DNA of 64,000 bases from Meandrina meandrites. Taxonomy: Eukaryota; Cnidaria; Anthozoa; Scleractinia; Meandrinidae. The stretch is from NCBI GenBank assembly GCA_963693305.1, contig OY855914.1:8324001-8388000 (forward strand), read 5' to 3'. The notes beneath the pieces are model-generated. The model worked only from the letters and a program-made list of their open reading frames with translations. It did not search any database and was not told where the DNA came from. The translations under genes were made by a program, and so were the position numbers. Shown here in pieces: positions 11,501 through 22,639 of the stretch. Positions within the stretch are counted from its first letter, which is position 1, and the number at the start of each line of letters is the position of its first letter.

Positions 11501-14500
11501 GAGTACCCAGCGTTACCAATCGATGAAATCGATGATCGGAAATTCAATTGATAAATCGATGTCAATTGATAAAATTAGCTAACTGATATCGATTGATATC
11601 AGCCAATCGATGACCAATCGAGTCACAAAAAAATTTTCAGCAATTGGCATCGATTGATGTTCACGTCGCGTAGCAGCGAGTTTTCGCCCCTTCGTGCCTA
11701 TCTCACTTCACACCGCTTCGCAAGTCACTTTCACTTGAGTTTAGAAGCCAGAAGCTAAGAAACTGAGAAAACCTCTGTGGAGAGAAATCACTTTGCATTG
11801 TAATTTCTTTCTGATGGATGTTGTTTGTTCATTTACTGTTCATCCTCTAGTACAGTGACACCGGGCGTGATAGGAGCTACCGTGTGGATCAAAAGGGCCC
11901 AGAAAGGGGAGATGGAGAGGCCAAGACAGGGAAAGGGCAATCCAGAAACATAAGACATTTGTGGCCTTTCACGGGAAAACGTACACTAACCACTTTCCGT
12001 TTTCAAACGGAATTCTGTTTCCAAGCCGTTTGGAAGCTGTTCGAAAAAAATTTGAATTTGTTCGAACGGCTTATTCACCCGTTCGGTAGAAACGTCCAAC
12101 CGTTTGAACGACTTGGGGCGTGTTCGTTTGGGATCAATCCGGAATAAGAATAATTGGAATAATGCAAGTTAGCGTTCGTTTGGCTGCTCTTCCTATTCCG
12201 GAATACTTGGATTTCCATTCCGGCTATTCTGCTCCCAGGAGCAGAATAGCCGGAATATATTCCAGAATATATTCTTATTCCAGAATAGTCCCAAACGAAC
12301 GCGCCCTTGGTAACCCGTTTGATAAAAACATCCAGCCGTTCGAGCGACCCAATTGCTGGAAATAGCCATCTGTTTTAACGACTTGAGTAATCCGTCCAAC
12401 GACCTGGATCATCCTTTCAGGACAAAAAAGTATCTAGGTGCATACAAGCAGCAGAAGTCAAACGGCTTGCCACTTTAATTCAGCGGAAGTGAAATCTTTC
12501 TGCCGCCGAGTTCTCTTACTTGACAGAAAATCTGCAAAGATGCCAGTGTGTAAACAATTCTTGGGAGCGATAAGGTTTTACAATTGTAAGGTTCTCCTGG
12601 TTACTTTGTATAACAAACAAACGTTTCTTGCAGGAAAAATCGAAAACAAAACGCCAATCAAAGGAAACAGGATGTTGAACAGCAAATGAAAAACGGCATT
12701 TTACTGCTAGCCCTTTGTTTACATTAATTTACGGTCGCTGAGAATGTAACTCAGCTGTTGTGAAATGCAACTACCGAAAAAACATACCGTTTTTAAGAAC
12801 AATTAACACGTATACCGTTTTTAAGAACAATTTAAGAACATTAAACATTATGGGACTTTGACCAAGAAGTGTGACAATTAAATACAATTTTTACTATTTT
12901 ACTGTTTTTTAATAATATTTTTATATTTTATTCTTAGTTAGACAAAATATTATACACATAGTTATTCTTAATTATAGCTTAATTTATACACTTCCAAGAA
13001 GTTTTTATTTTTCTATTTTGTATTTTTATTTCGTGACGCACCTGCAAACTAGCTTTTTAGCTAAGTGTGCTGACCACGTTAATAAAGATTGATTGATTGA
13101 TTGATTGAACTACATGCAGAGTGACTACCGAAATTTTTTCAATTTGTTTGGTGCATTTCTGTTCTTTCAAAGATAAATACACATTGAAGGACAACCTAAA
13201 AAAACCCAGAGGAGTAGATAAAAGTAAAAAAAACAATCGTGACAGGCAACTCGACGCGCGAGGGTCAAGCTTTTGTCATCGTGTCGGAATGTGCTGTCTC
13301 AGCGACTGAGAACTTATTCAAAATTTTGCGTATAATGTTTACTTGAAAGGTATTATTACTCGGCAAATGTCTGGATATTTATTGTTTCTTTCAATTTTGT
13401 CATACAGAACAGATATATAAGAAGCTAAATCAATTGTAGATCGCTGAGTTGTTTTTTCCAGAATACCGCATGTCTGGGATGGCGGGACATAATGCAGCGC
13501 TTCACTTCCAAACTATCTGTCAAGACGTGAATATCATAACACTAATCCATATCGCTGACTGAGTGATCTCAACTCAAATTTGCAACTGTTACTCTTGGTT
13601 GGGTTAAAAGTATTCCTATCCGGGAAAGAAACAAAACTTCCGAGTCGATGACAAATAAACAACTCATTGGAAGAAGCCGACATTTGTGTACTCCACTGTG
13701 AAATTGTTTCCCGAAAGGATTCCTTGATCTTCAGTGTTTATTCGATAAGGAAAAAGTGTTTCCAAAGTTAAGAAGCAATCTTTTGATGTGTTTCTTTTCA
13801 TGACAGCATGTTTAAACTCAGTTAAACCATGTTAAATGTTACCACAAAAAAAATTGCGGGACGTGCTGTCACGTTTGTTATTGATAGCTGTATCTTGGCG
13901 TAGATCAGTGAATTTACACGCAACCAAACAAGTCAACCGTTTGAACGGCTCGCTTACCCGTTCGAAATTTTTCATCAGCCGTTAGAACAGCTTGCTTAGC
14001 AGTTCGAAAGTTTCATCAGCCGTTTGAACGGCTTGCTTACCCGTTCGAAAGTTTTCAGCAGCCGTTCGAACGGCTTGGGAACCTGTTCAAAATTTTCCAT
14101 CATTCCTTTGAACGGCTTGGCTACCTGTTTGAAATTTTTAATCAGCCGTTCGAACGGTTTGGTTAACCGTTTCAAACGGCTTGCTGAACCGTTTGTAACC
14201 TGTTCATTTCACCCGTTTAACGGAAAGCCATTAGTGTACGTTTTCCCGTGAAAGGTCACATTTATTATAAAAATGCAGTCTGTAATTTGTAAAATTTTTG
14301 AATCTGGCATAGCAATCTCCTTTTTGTATTTTGGAAAGATCACTGAATCATAAAACTTCATACAAAAACTTCGTTGTGATAATAAATAAAAAAAAATTAT
14401 TGATAACAATAAATGACAATCAATAGCAATTGATGACAATCGATAACAATCGATAATAATCAATGCCAATCGATAAGGTCACAAAAATCTTCGTCATTGA

Positions 14501-17187
14501 TTGGTCATCAATTATCAATATCAATCGATTAATTGACATCAATTGCCATTGATTGATATCGATTTAAATTGATCATTGATTTCATTGATTGGTAACGTCA
14601 GGAGAGTATTACAGGCATATTATCCAGAGAAGCAGAGTTTTAATCAGCGGCTGAACATCGTGTAAACAGTGGAAATTGTTTGAATTGTATGATGAAGATA
14701 AACATCCTAAACATAGAAGCGTGAATGTTTTCATGCAATTCAAAGTAATTCATTTTACACACTGACAATATTGCTTACAAATTGTCAGCATTTTGGTCCA
14801 CAGAGTGGGTTGAATATGGATCAAAATCGGTTATCGATTCTTTGAATGTGCCATAAGCTCATTTTGTTATTCGTAGACATTTTACGCTTTTGCCGAGGAA
14901 ATCATTGTAAGCTCATTTTGAATGTAATAATTTGTGTGTAACTACCATGAATTAAAAGTTCACACATTCTGCCTGAATTTTTGAGGTAATTTCTGGTAAC
15001 TTATCAATCCTAATAATATTCAAACGTAATCATAAATCAACTGATGATCATCGCTAGTTTAGATGTGAATGCAACAGATAGAGCGGTGTCACGCAACAGG
15101 GAAATTCCGGCGTACAGTATTAGAAAATGTCACAACGTACTTGGCACAGTATAAAAATCGCCTAATTGTGTAGTCCATGGACTTCCAATAATTATAAAGG
15201 CATCAAATGTACTCTACTAATCTTAGATTATTGCTGAAAATAAAATTATATAAAGGTGGGGGCAGCTGTAGCGAGAACTATTACTAGTATAATTATGGTA
15301 AATAAACTTTTATTGACATACTGTACCTAGTTCACTGTAAGTAGCATATTGTTATCAATGTAATGTTATTCTATTGTAAGTAAGGTACTGTATGTAGTTT
15401 ATTGTAAGTAACATGTTGTAAATAAAATTTTTCAAAATAATTAAATAATAAAAAATAAAATTTTATAATTACATTTAATGACAAATAACTTTTAGACCAT
15501 GTAAAACATGTACAGGATGTCAACTCCCACTACGACACTAAACACACAGTCCTTCATGATCAGTGTCCATAGTATGTATTTTATCAAAGTTGGAGTTTTC
15601 AGTAACTCAATTTTATTCACAGGGACTTTAACACCTGTCCAGTAACTGACAGTATATATTTACAAGAAACATATATTTTTTATCACTGGTATATAATGTT
15701 TAATTACAACTTGGGTAAAAATTGCCCTTATGGTTGATGTGCTGAATCCCCAATCCAGAAGCTCATTTTGGAAATGTTTGGAAAAATATTTTAAATAACA
15801 CAATAATTACCTGTAAAGTTCTTTGAACCTTTTTTTATTTTTTCCCAATAGTCATTTGAATGCTTTAAATTTGTAGAATTTGAAATTTTGTTTCAGTTCA
15901 GTTCAGTTTATTTTCTTGACAGCAAGTTTTAACTTAAAATACTGTGCAAGAAGAAAGCTTGAACTCTGGAACTTTATAGAGCAGAGAAAGACTTCTTTTC
16001 TCTTGAATTTTCAACTTGACTTTGAAGCTTTTGTCAGGCATGGAAAGATAAATATATTAGCTTCACTTACGACTGAAGTTTTTATATTCCTTGAGATTTG
16101 TCAAAATGTTTTACAACTACACATTCATGAAGATGCCTAAAACAGGTAAATTAATTTTGGTAAAAGTAATATTGCCTAAATAAACTGCTTCCATTTATTC
16201 TTCTTAGGCTATAAGACAAGCTAATGATCAGGACTATTCAGTGTACCACTGGCAATTAACACTTAATCATGTTAAAATTTTACTTCGGTGCACAATTAAA
16301 TACAACATGAATGCAAATAATGAACATTTAATTTCTTATCTTTACCTGCTACAACTCTGAAGTACTTCATCCTATTCTGTATTTTCACAACTCTTCTCAT
16401 TCCTTCAAATGTTAAAGGATTACCATCCACATCCAGCCATTCCAGCTCCTCCAGTTCATCAATATCAGCAGGCAAACACTCCAGCTGGTTACCACCCAAG
16501 TCCAGCCTCCAGAGTTTCTTCAAATGTGAGAAGTGTGTTGGTAAAACTGACAGCTTGTTGTTACTCACATTCAGCACTACCAGCTCCTCCAGTTCAACAA
16601 TATTATCAGGCAAATACTCTAACTTGTTATCACTCAAGTACAGCAACCTGAGTTTCTTCAGATGTGAGAGTTGTGTTGGTAAAACTGACAGCTTGTTGTT
16701 TCTCACATCCAGCTCTACCAGCTCCTCCAGTTCAACAATATTATCAGGCAAATACTCTAACTTGTTATCACTCAAGTACAGCCCCCTGAGTTTCTTCAAA
16801 TGTGAGAAGTGTGATGGTAAAACTGACAGCTTGTTGTTATTCACAAACAGCCAGGTCAGGTTAATCAGTTCACCAACAGTTTCAGGTAGTTCACTCAGCT
16901 GGTTGTTGTATAATATCAGCTGTTTGAGATTTTTCAGCTTGTTAATACTTGTTGGTAATTCTGTCAAGTTATTATCTGACAAGTCAAGTTCCTCCACATC
17001 AGTCAGGTCAGTAACAGCTTCAGGAACTTTTGACAACTTTCTTCCATTCAGATCTAAAACCCTTTGCCCTTTATAGTTGGTTTTAATGAACGTCCTGAGC
17101 TCCTCTTCTGAATTATTTTCCATCATCAACAGTGTAAGGCAAGTGTAAAATGCGCTGACTTTGTATAACTTAATTCTGTTGAAGCAC
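7831..17187 (-). CDS. ROCO-type gene, 5' half (LRR-Roc), continues beyond window
   Basis: A multi-exon gene on the minus strand. Its first coding exon (17126-16346) carries leucine-rich repeats; exons 11032-10599 and 8527-7831 carry a Roc GTPase domain. Junction phases agree: exon 2 ends in phase 1 and the next begins with two bases; the next junction is phase 0 to phase 0; the last exon ends in phase 1. The visible protein is about 637 residues. Known biology: ROCO proteins couple LRR, Roc and COR domains and act as GTP-regulated intracellular switches, often with a kinase or Death domain. A COR exon is expected next but none was found down to position 1, so it is either beyond the window or in exons too short to recognise. 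The gene is head-to-tail with the COR-containing gene at 54-63 kb, suggesting tandem paralogues. Introns are swollen by transposons. Confidence 0.85.
8689..8913. mobile_element. 225-bp MITE with long inverted repeats
   Basis: The ends are inverted repeats beginning AAGCCTGGTTCACACTAGCG and continuing for over 30 bp through repeated ACGACATA words; the interior also carries CATAACGACATAA iterations. No ORF and no clean target duplication was identified. It sits in the intron between the two Roc exons. Confidence 0.7.
8914..10598. other. Intron remainder without recognisable features
   Basis: This is intronic sequence of the left ROCO gene. I see no additional exon, RNA gene or element with readable ends. 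A small open frame at 10085-10276 on the plus strand has no domain signal and is treated as chance. Confidence 0.4.
10599..11032 (-). CDS. Roc domain exon (P-loop)
   Basis: The acceptor is TACTTATTAG at 11033-11034, and the exon begins with two bases that complete the split Asp codon of the preceding LRR exon. About 30 residues in, it encodes a short helical lead (AQQAYEKALRDGYVNVY) followed by a beta strand and the Walker A motif GPDRVGKTS, then TEGIEV in the switch I position. The tail is a Glu/Ser-rich stretch (EESDSEEESD) before a weak donor (CAG|GTCTAT). The G1 and G2 elements match Roc GTPases. The acidic tail plus the Ser-rich start of the next exon would form a disordered insertion in the GTPase fold, which is unusual. 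Confidence 0.85.
12116..12307. mobile_element. 192-bp MITE, Harbinger-like, copy 1
   Basis: The termini are GGGCGTGTTCGTTTGGGA and its near complement, with a direct TTG at 12113-12115 and 12308-12310. The interior is a near-palindrome centred on CTGCTCCCAGGAGCAG. A second copy in inverted orientation lies at 39550-39740 with a TTA duplication. Three-base duplications of the TNN type and GGGC-type ends fit PIF/Harbinger MITEs. Confidence 0.8.
12890..13108 (+). mobile_element. 3' tail of a non-LTR retroelement
   Basis: The segment ends in AATAAAG followed by GATT repeated about five times (13087-13108), the form of a LINE or SINE 3' end with a short tandem tail. Upstream is AT-rich UTR-like sequence without coding potential. 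The left limit is not visible, so the start is approximate. Confidence 0.45.
13935..14215. repeat. Tandem ~45-bp units around GTTCGAACGG
   Basis: About six imperfect units, each with CCGTTCGAACGGCTTG followed by ACCCGTTCGAAATTTTTCATCAG-like sequence, run head-to-tail. Each unit has a palindromic core, so the array can fold in many registers. It forms the right subterminal region of the element ending at 14259; a shorter version is at 12050-12110. Confidence 0.75.
14601..16345. other. Intron of the left ROCO gene, no further feature seen
   Basis: AT-rich intronic sequence downstream of the LRR exon. Short repeated words (TGTAAGTA near 15330-15415) are present. An 86-residue open frame at 15880-16140 on the plus strand has no domain signal and is not called. 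Confidence 0.4.
16346..17126 (-). CDS. Leucine-rich repeat exon with start codon
   Basis: This exon begins at the first ATG after an upstream acceptor (TTTCAG at 17188-17190) and ends at GCAG|GTAAAG in phase 1. It encodes about ten LRRs of 23 residues with the pattern LxxLxLSxNxLxxLPxxIxxL, beginning near residue 20 (VLDLNGRKLSKVPEAV) and ending with LEWLDVDGNPL, followed by a short helical cap. Repeats 4-8 alternate in pairs (NNKLSVLPT.. then DNKLEYLPDN..), reflecting recent duplication of a 138-bp DNA module. LRRs in ROCO proteins act in binding and autoregulation. Two ATGs stand in tandem (17126 and 17123); the first is chosen. The frame is open further upstream to the acceptor, so an upstream in-frame start cannot be excluded. 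Confidence 0.85.
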
Positions 17188-17880
17188 CTGAAACCAGAAA
17201 TAATGTAAACTTATGTTTTAATATCAAAACTTACAAAATTGGTTCACGATTCGCTGAAAGCCACTGGCAAGCTCCTTCAAATAAAGAAAAAGTCTAGTGA
17301 AGATTCGCAGAAAAACCTGGGCAATTACTGTTATTAGTTCAAACAATATGAATGAAAGGAAGGTGTATTAATATTCATCTATTCTGTAACAAGATTTTAA
17401 ATACGGTAAATAACATTTAAAACGCATTTATAATGCAAATGCTGACTCAACCTGATCAATGGGGGGCGCTACGGATCGATCGATCTGCGTGCACGGAAAG
17501 ATATCTCTAGATCTCACAGCTTCAAATTAAACAAGCTACATTAACTCATGATCGAAAGTTTCACTTGTGTTTTATGCTTGTTTACTTTTTATCGTATAAA
17601 TAAGGTGACGGACTAAAACTTCTAAGCTACGAAGCCGTACTACATTTAAACTTCGACTTAAAATAGCGTTGATGTCGAGCTCACTGCAGGAATTCAGCTT
17701 TAACTGCTCATTTGACTGGCCTTAAGTTTAATATAAAGCGATTTGAGAATAGTTCACATCATTAAACGTCTGTAGATCAAACAATTTCTTACCTTAACAC
17801 TTCCAAAATACAGGGAACAAAAGAAAACTGTTGTATAGTCTGTACAGAATTGAACGAGACTCTGAAGACGAACGACTCCC
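17187..17880 (-). promoter_or_regulatory. 5'UTR exon, first intron and likely promoter of left ROCO gene
   Basis: A strong donor TTAAG|GTAAGAA lies at 17793/17792 on the minus strand, and an acceptor TGGTTTCAG ends at 17188, 62 bp upstream of the first ATG. This gives a non-coding first exon ending at 17793 and an intron of about 600 bp. Transcription would therefore begin somewhere upstream of 17793, probably 17800-17900. No TATA box was identified with confidence. Confidence 0.5.
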
Positions 17881-18428
17881 TTCTCAAGTTACGAATGGCA
17901 TGTTTGGGGTCCGGGGGTGGGGAGGGGGTTGCTAAACGTTCTCTCTTGGCTCACCCTCAGCAAAATAATTAGACGTTCTTGCATTTTTTTACCTTTGGAT
18001 AACTGGGAGGTTAACCCTCCCACCTCCCCCTCCCAAAAAATAAATAAATAAATAACATAAAATGAGGGTAATTTTGCAGCAAGAAACACAAGGCACCAAA
18101 GAAAGAGGGCGTTCGCTGGTCGGTACCTTCCTCTCCCCACCCCCACCACCTGCACTCCCTGCAATCTGCATGAGAACAAGGAAGTGGATTCACGAGGGGA
18201 GTTTTGGACAAACATGGCGAGCTGCGAGGGTGAACCGAGGGTGACGATCTCGTTTTACTTGGACACCAAAACATTCAACGAGGGAGCAGTGGTTGAACGG
18301 CTTATATATTTGCGGTGTAAAACGCACCAGTGACGTCATGGATAGTATCTTGAGTAACAGCTTGTCGTATAGGTGTCTCATACGCTCGCTGCTGTCTCTG
18401 GCTTTAATGGGACTTTGGATCTTTTTTA
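17881..18428. other. Upstream intergenic stretch
   Basis: No gene is supported; the several overlapping open frames are pyrimidine/purine-skewed and mutually antisense. A poly-AAAT run lies at 18036-18058. The boundary to the transposon nest is the TTA at 18426-18428. Confidence 0.4.
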
Positions 18429-18645
18429 GGGACGGACCATTATTTTTCTGGAGGGGGGGGGGGGGGGGGATGAAAAATATTGAAAAAAAATGTTTGCAGG
18501 GCCTAAAAAGACAAAATAAATTGTTTTCAAACATATGTACTACTAGATCTGAGAGATCAGTTTATTCTTTTACATGCCCTTTCGACCAACGAACTATGTG
18601 TAAACACCTACACACATCATCGTTGCTAATCATTGCAGAAAGCAT

Positions 18646-18672
18646 GGATGTCCATCCTAACCCTGGCCCAAC
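18646..18672 (+). other. 2A-like NPGP motif upstream of the PLE ORF
   Basis: In the frame upstream of the RT ORF the residues MDVHPNPGP appear, matching the core D[VI]xxNPGP of 2A-like ribosome-skipping peptides known from some non-LTR retrotransposons. That frame closes at 18754 and is offset by one base from the RT frame. Function is not shown; the preceding residues are not an obvious match to a full 2A. Confidence 0.45.
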
Positions 18673-18690
18673 GGCTCTCCATATTCTGAA

Positions 18691-21644
18691 AGACTTTACC
18701 AGCCCTCAAAGTAAAACGCCTACAACTGAAACTTACCCGCTACGAACAACATGAGGCTAACTACAGCTACTACTACAAGCACAAAATTATCCCTAAAGGA
18801 TTAATCATCAAATGTAGGCCCACTATTGACTCAGTTTTGTACGAACAATTCTACCAACAGTGGAAGGGATTATTGACGACAACATCTCGCAAAATGATCA
18901 GACTTCTGAAGACGGAATGCCAAAAACACTTAAAACTGTTGAGATCAGAATTCAATTACACCTTGGAACAGCTTAGATCTCATTGCTCTACCTTAACATT
19001 TATACAAATTAAACACTTTCTTAGAGATTCTGCATCTGAACTTTCCCATGTACTTCATGTAAGACATCGCAAGAAACTATCTGCTACCGGTGAGTGTGCT
19101 TCTCGTTTTTTTGCCCGTGCACGTCACAATAATTCTAACCAACTTAACCGCTCTAACCGACCGCGAATTAATGCCAACAGTCCACATTCACCAGTCACGC
19201 CTACCACTAATCACGTTAACAACGAATCCATCACTAACACTGTCATTCATCCCACACCCATACGCAATCATACACATTCGCTTGTCATTTCTACGGCTAA
19301 TCTTACTACTAACAGCCAACCCATCATCAACGCTCTTATTCATTCTACGCCCACACGTAATCGCAGACGTCGCCGCAAACGGAAAACTAAAACAAACAGA
19401 TACTGGAGACATAACAACCACAATATTCAACTTGACACCAACGCTGTCATCAATTTAAGCACTGTCACGCTTTCCCAGGACGAGAACCAATTGCTTGCTA
19501 GAGGCCTTTCCTTTTGTCCCACTCCCCGTAACATCGACTGGACTGAGGTTAGAGCTGATTTTCATGAATTTACTCGACGGATGCGTCTCCTCGAGTACTT
19601 TCATGACTATCATGCTCAAACTAATCTTAACCCATTCCGTACCAAAAGCAGTTGGACCCCTCCCCCACACAGGGACCCTGCACTTGACACTTTCCTTGAC
19701 GCTGTAGGGCACGACCTCCTTAAACTCAAACCAGCTCCTGTTAGAGACAACTTAACTGCACGCGAACGACACGCCTGCAAATTGCTCAGTAGACGGAGTG
19801 ACATTGTCATGAAATCTGCTGACAAGGGTTCAGGCACTGTTGTTATGGATCGAGACTGGTATATTAACGAATGTTTACGACAACTCAACGACATCAAGTT
19901 CTACAAACCCTTGGACAACGACATTACTAATGACATACAAAAACGCATACTTAAATACACCGAACGCATGAACCGTGACAAAGTTATTAACGACGAGACT
20001 AAACGTTATCTTATACAGGCTGACCCTAAACCCGGACGGTTTTACATTTTACCTAAAATACACAAACAGGGTAACCCTGGACGCCCTATTGTCTCTAGCA
20101 ACTCTCACCCTACGGAACGTATCTCACAGTTCGTTGACTACCACCTCAAACCTCTGGTACAGACTACACAATCATTCATAAAAGACACTACACACTTCCT
20201 CAACAAACTCGAACAACTTGGACAACTCCCCCAAAACGCTCTTCTTGTTACTCTAGACGTTTCTTCTCTCTACACCAACATTCCTCATAACGAAGGCATT
20301 ACCGCCTGCCGACATTTCCTTGACACACGCGATCGCAATAGTTCTACTGTTGGTACAGAGACTCTCTGTGACCTCATACGTATGATTCTCACAATGAACA
20401 GCTTCACATTCAACGACAAACACTACCTACAGATACACGGTACAGCCATGGGAACCAGAATGGCGCCTTCTTACGCCAATCTGTTCCTCGCCAAATTTGA
20501 GACAGACGCTTTATCACGTGCTCCTCACCAGCCACACACATGGTGGCGTTACATAGACGACATCTTCATGATATGGACACATTCTGTAAACGACCTCCAT
20601 ACCTTCACCTCTTACCTTAACGGCATTCACCCCACCATCAAGTTTACATCCAATTATTCATTCACATCTATACCCTTTCTTGATGTCAACGTTTTTCTCA
20701 ATAACGGCAATATCACGACTGACCTTTACACTAAAGCCACCGACAAACATCAGTTCTTGCTACATTCATCATGTCACCCTACACACACTAAAAGAGCTAT
20801 TCCATTCAGCCTAGCTCTCCGACTTCGGCGTATCTGTTCCTCTGACGAGACTTTTAAACAACGTACTAATGAACTCAAATCTTATCTTAACAAACGTGGA
20901 TATAATCTATCGTTCCTTAATCAAGAAATAGAACGCGAACATCACATCACACGTACTAATGCACTTAACCCCAAAGACACTCCCACTACTAATCAGCCCG
21001 AACGGGTACCCCTTGTTATAACATATCATCCAGCCCTTCGTCACGTCTCATCCATTTTTCACAAACACTTCAACATTTTATCTTCATCTCCCCGTTGCAG
21101 TAACGTTTTCAAAGCTAAACCTCTTGTTGCTTTCCGACGGTCTAACAACCTCAGCAACTTATTAGTTAGCGCTAAACTTCGTAAACCGGCCACCATTACT
21201 AACCAACCCCGCGGTTCTTTCCGTTGCGGAAAAAACTGCCTTACATGCAACTACATAAACGACGGACTTACTAACTATACATTTAATTCTACGGGCGAAA
21301 CTAGACTTATTAACCATTACATTGACTGCAACTCCAAAAACGTTATTTACATGGTACAATGTAACAACTGTCACAAACAATACATAGGAGAAACCAAACG
21401 TAGACTCAAAGACCGCTTCAACGAACATCGCAGACCTGTTGACAAACAAACTAACAGCTCTAAGCCCACCACAGTATCAGAACATTTTTTGTGTAACAAT
21501 CATAACGCTACTGACATGCAACTTATTCCTCTTGAACTCGTTCAATCTAACCGTGACAGTGTACGTAAGGCAAGAGAAGCATACCTCATTGAAAGAGGTC
21601 AAACTCTTGAACCTCAAGGTTTAAATAAGAAAGATGAAACTTAA
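18691..21644 (+). CDS. Penelope-like element reverse transcriptase with GIY-YIG domain
   Basis: A long frame, open from about 18694 (the first listed start-like codon is 18837) to 21644, encodes roughly 980 residues. The basic N-terminal third is Thr/Asn/His-rich with an RNRRRRRKRKTK patch. Around the middle is the Penelope-type RT: a lead with ILPKIHKQGNPGRPIVSS, motif A in TLDVSSLYTNIP, motif B in HGTAMGTRMAPSYANL, and motif C in WWRYIDDIFMIW. The C-terminus has a Cys cluster (CGKNCLTCNYI) and a GIY-YIG endonuclease (VIYMVQCNNCHKQYIGETKRR, with later EHRRP). Order and length match endonuclease-positive PLEs. An upstream frame (to 18754) carries an NPGP motif and would need a one-base shift to join. 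All RT and nuclease motifs look intact, so the copy is young. Confidence 0.93.
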
Positions 21645-21883
21645 TACGTTATTTTAGTATCAGCATTCTACCTTTAGTGCCATTTTTAGCTTTTTCAAAG
21701 CATTTCATACTGTAACGTTTCTCCTTATTTTTAAATTTCAAATTTTAACGTTTCTTTCTACCGTTACTTATCTCTTAGCCGCGTCGCTTAGATTAGTACG
21801 TTATCATTATTTGCTTGTTATATCGTATTTCCTATATTTTAAATTTGTAACGTTTAACTTTTAGAGTCATTCTTTGTAACACC

Positions 21884-21925
21884 CTGAAGAAGGAAGGCCG
21901 TGCCTTCCGAAATATTGGAAATATA
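21884..21925 (+). ncRNA. Hammerhead-ribozyme-like core in PLE 3' region
   Basis: The sequence reads CTGAAGA, then a perfect 7-bp stem GGAAGGC-CGT-GCCTTCC, then GAAA, then a 5-bp hairpin ATATT-GGA-AATAT followed by A. This fits the hammerhead core CUGANGA / stem II / GAAA / stem III / UH. PLEs are known to carry hammerhead motifs near their ends. I could not form a convincing stem I from the flanks (C883 would face U926), so it may be a decayed or non-canonical copy. Confidence 0.5.
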
Positions 21926-21965
21926 TATAGTTCCCAACTGTTCAATCAGCCTTGCTTTTCTTCGT

Positions 21966-22575
21966 TTACTAAAAAAATAGTTTGCATAGCATGCAGGGCA
22001 TCTGATAGGGTGCGGAAAAAAATAACAAATTATGCGGAAATTTTCAGGAACATTATGCGGAAGAAAGTGTTGATTATGCGGAAAACACGTTGGATTATGC
22101 GGAAATTTTCGGCTCGCTTCGCTCGCCAAAACTCACATCTTTTCTTGCAGCCGAAATCGAACTGCCCCTAAAGCCAAGTGTTTGCTCGCAGGTTAATTTT
22201 AAACAAAAAAAATTACATTGGTATTTGGGCTTTTCCAGTTATTTTCATTTGTATTTGGGATGTTATGAAATTATCTTATCAATTATGTGATGTTCAATGA
22301 AAATAACACAACCGTTATTTTGTTGGCTGAAGTTGATTTTCTTCTTATGCATAAACAATACAATTCAAGGTGCTACGTGATCTACTACAACATTAATTGC
22401 ACGTTGAACAAAATAACAGTCCATTATCTACATAGAAAACTCCAGGATACAGGTTCACTCAATCCTTTGCTGATATTAGACTTTCAAAAAAGTCCTTCGT
22501 CTTCATTATGGCACGTCGCTCACAGGCCACTTTGCAGCCTCAAGCTCGCTTCACTTAATTCGTCGCTCATCTAGC
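21966..22575. other. Non-coding segment with ATTATGCGGAAA iterations
   Basis: Between the PLE 3' end and the second PLE-like tail there is no gene. Five copies of a TTATGCGGAAA-like word occur between 22010 and 22110. This region is still inside the TIR element ending at 23157. Confidence 0.4.
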
Positions 22576-22581
22576 CCGTGA

Positions 22582-22613
22582 GGGGCATACGATTAGCGCT
22601 AATCGTATGCCCC
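22582..22613. repeat. Perfect 32-bp palindrome
   Basis: The half-site GGGGCATACGATTAGC is followed immediately by its exact complement, with no spacer; the centre is between 22597 and 22598. It is non-coding. Confidence 0.9.
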
Positions 22614-22639
22614 CCAAAATATAACAACACGCAATAACA

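Larger units (their letters stand above)
11961..14259. mobile_element. Nested foldback element with GTTCGAACGG subterminal repeats
   Basis: The termini GTGGCCTTTCACGGGAAAAC (left) and its near complement (right) match over about 37 bp, flanked by ATTT at 11957-11960 and 14260-14263. The subterminal regions on both sides are built from variants of CCGTTCGAACGGCTT. No transposase ORF. It is contained in the 11506-14600 element and itself contains the MITE at 12116-12307. Confidence 0.6.
11506..14600. mobile_element. 3.1-kb foldback element with ATCGAT-rich arms
   Basis: The left arm begins CCCAGCGTTACCAATCGATG and the right arm ends with a near complement; both arms run about 150-200 bp through ATCGATTGATATCAAT-like words. 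A perfect direct repeat GGAGAGTA lies at 11498-11505 and 14601-14608, fitting an 8-bp hAT-type target duplication, although the two termini differ by a couple of bases. No transposase ORF survives. It carries nested elements at 11961-14259 and 12116-12307 and a LINE tail near 13100. It lies in an intron of the left ROCO gene. Confidence 0.6.

Noticed and set aside
13935..14215. Repeat array as a possible CRISPR-like array
   Set aside because: Units are imperfect, lack unique spacers and have transposon context in a eukaryotic genome.
16555..17076. 173-residue Ser-rich open frame on the plus strand across the LRR exon
   Set aside because: It is the antisense shadow of the LRR repeats; its repeats mirror the LRR modules and it has no start context or domain.
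18293..18645. Upstream ORF of the PLE from 18293
   Set aside because: Its first part runs through the TIR and G tract of the surrounding element; only the short NPGP part near the end could belong to the PLE.
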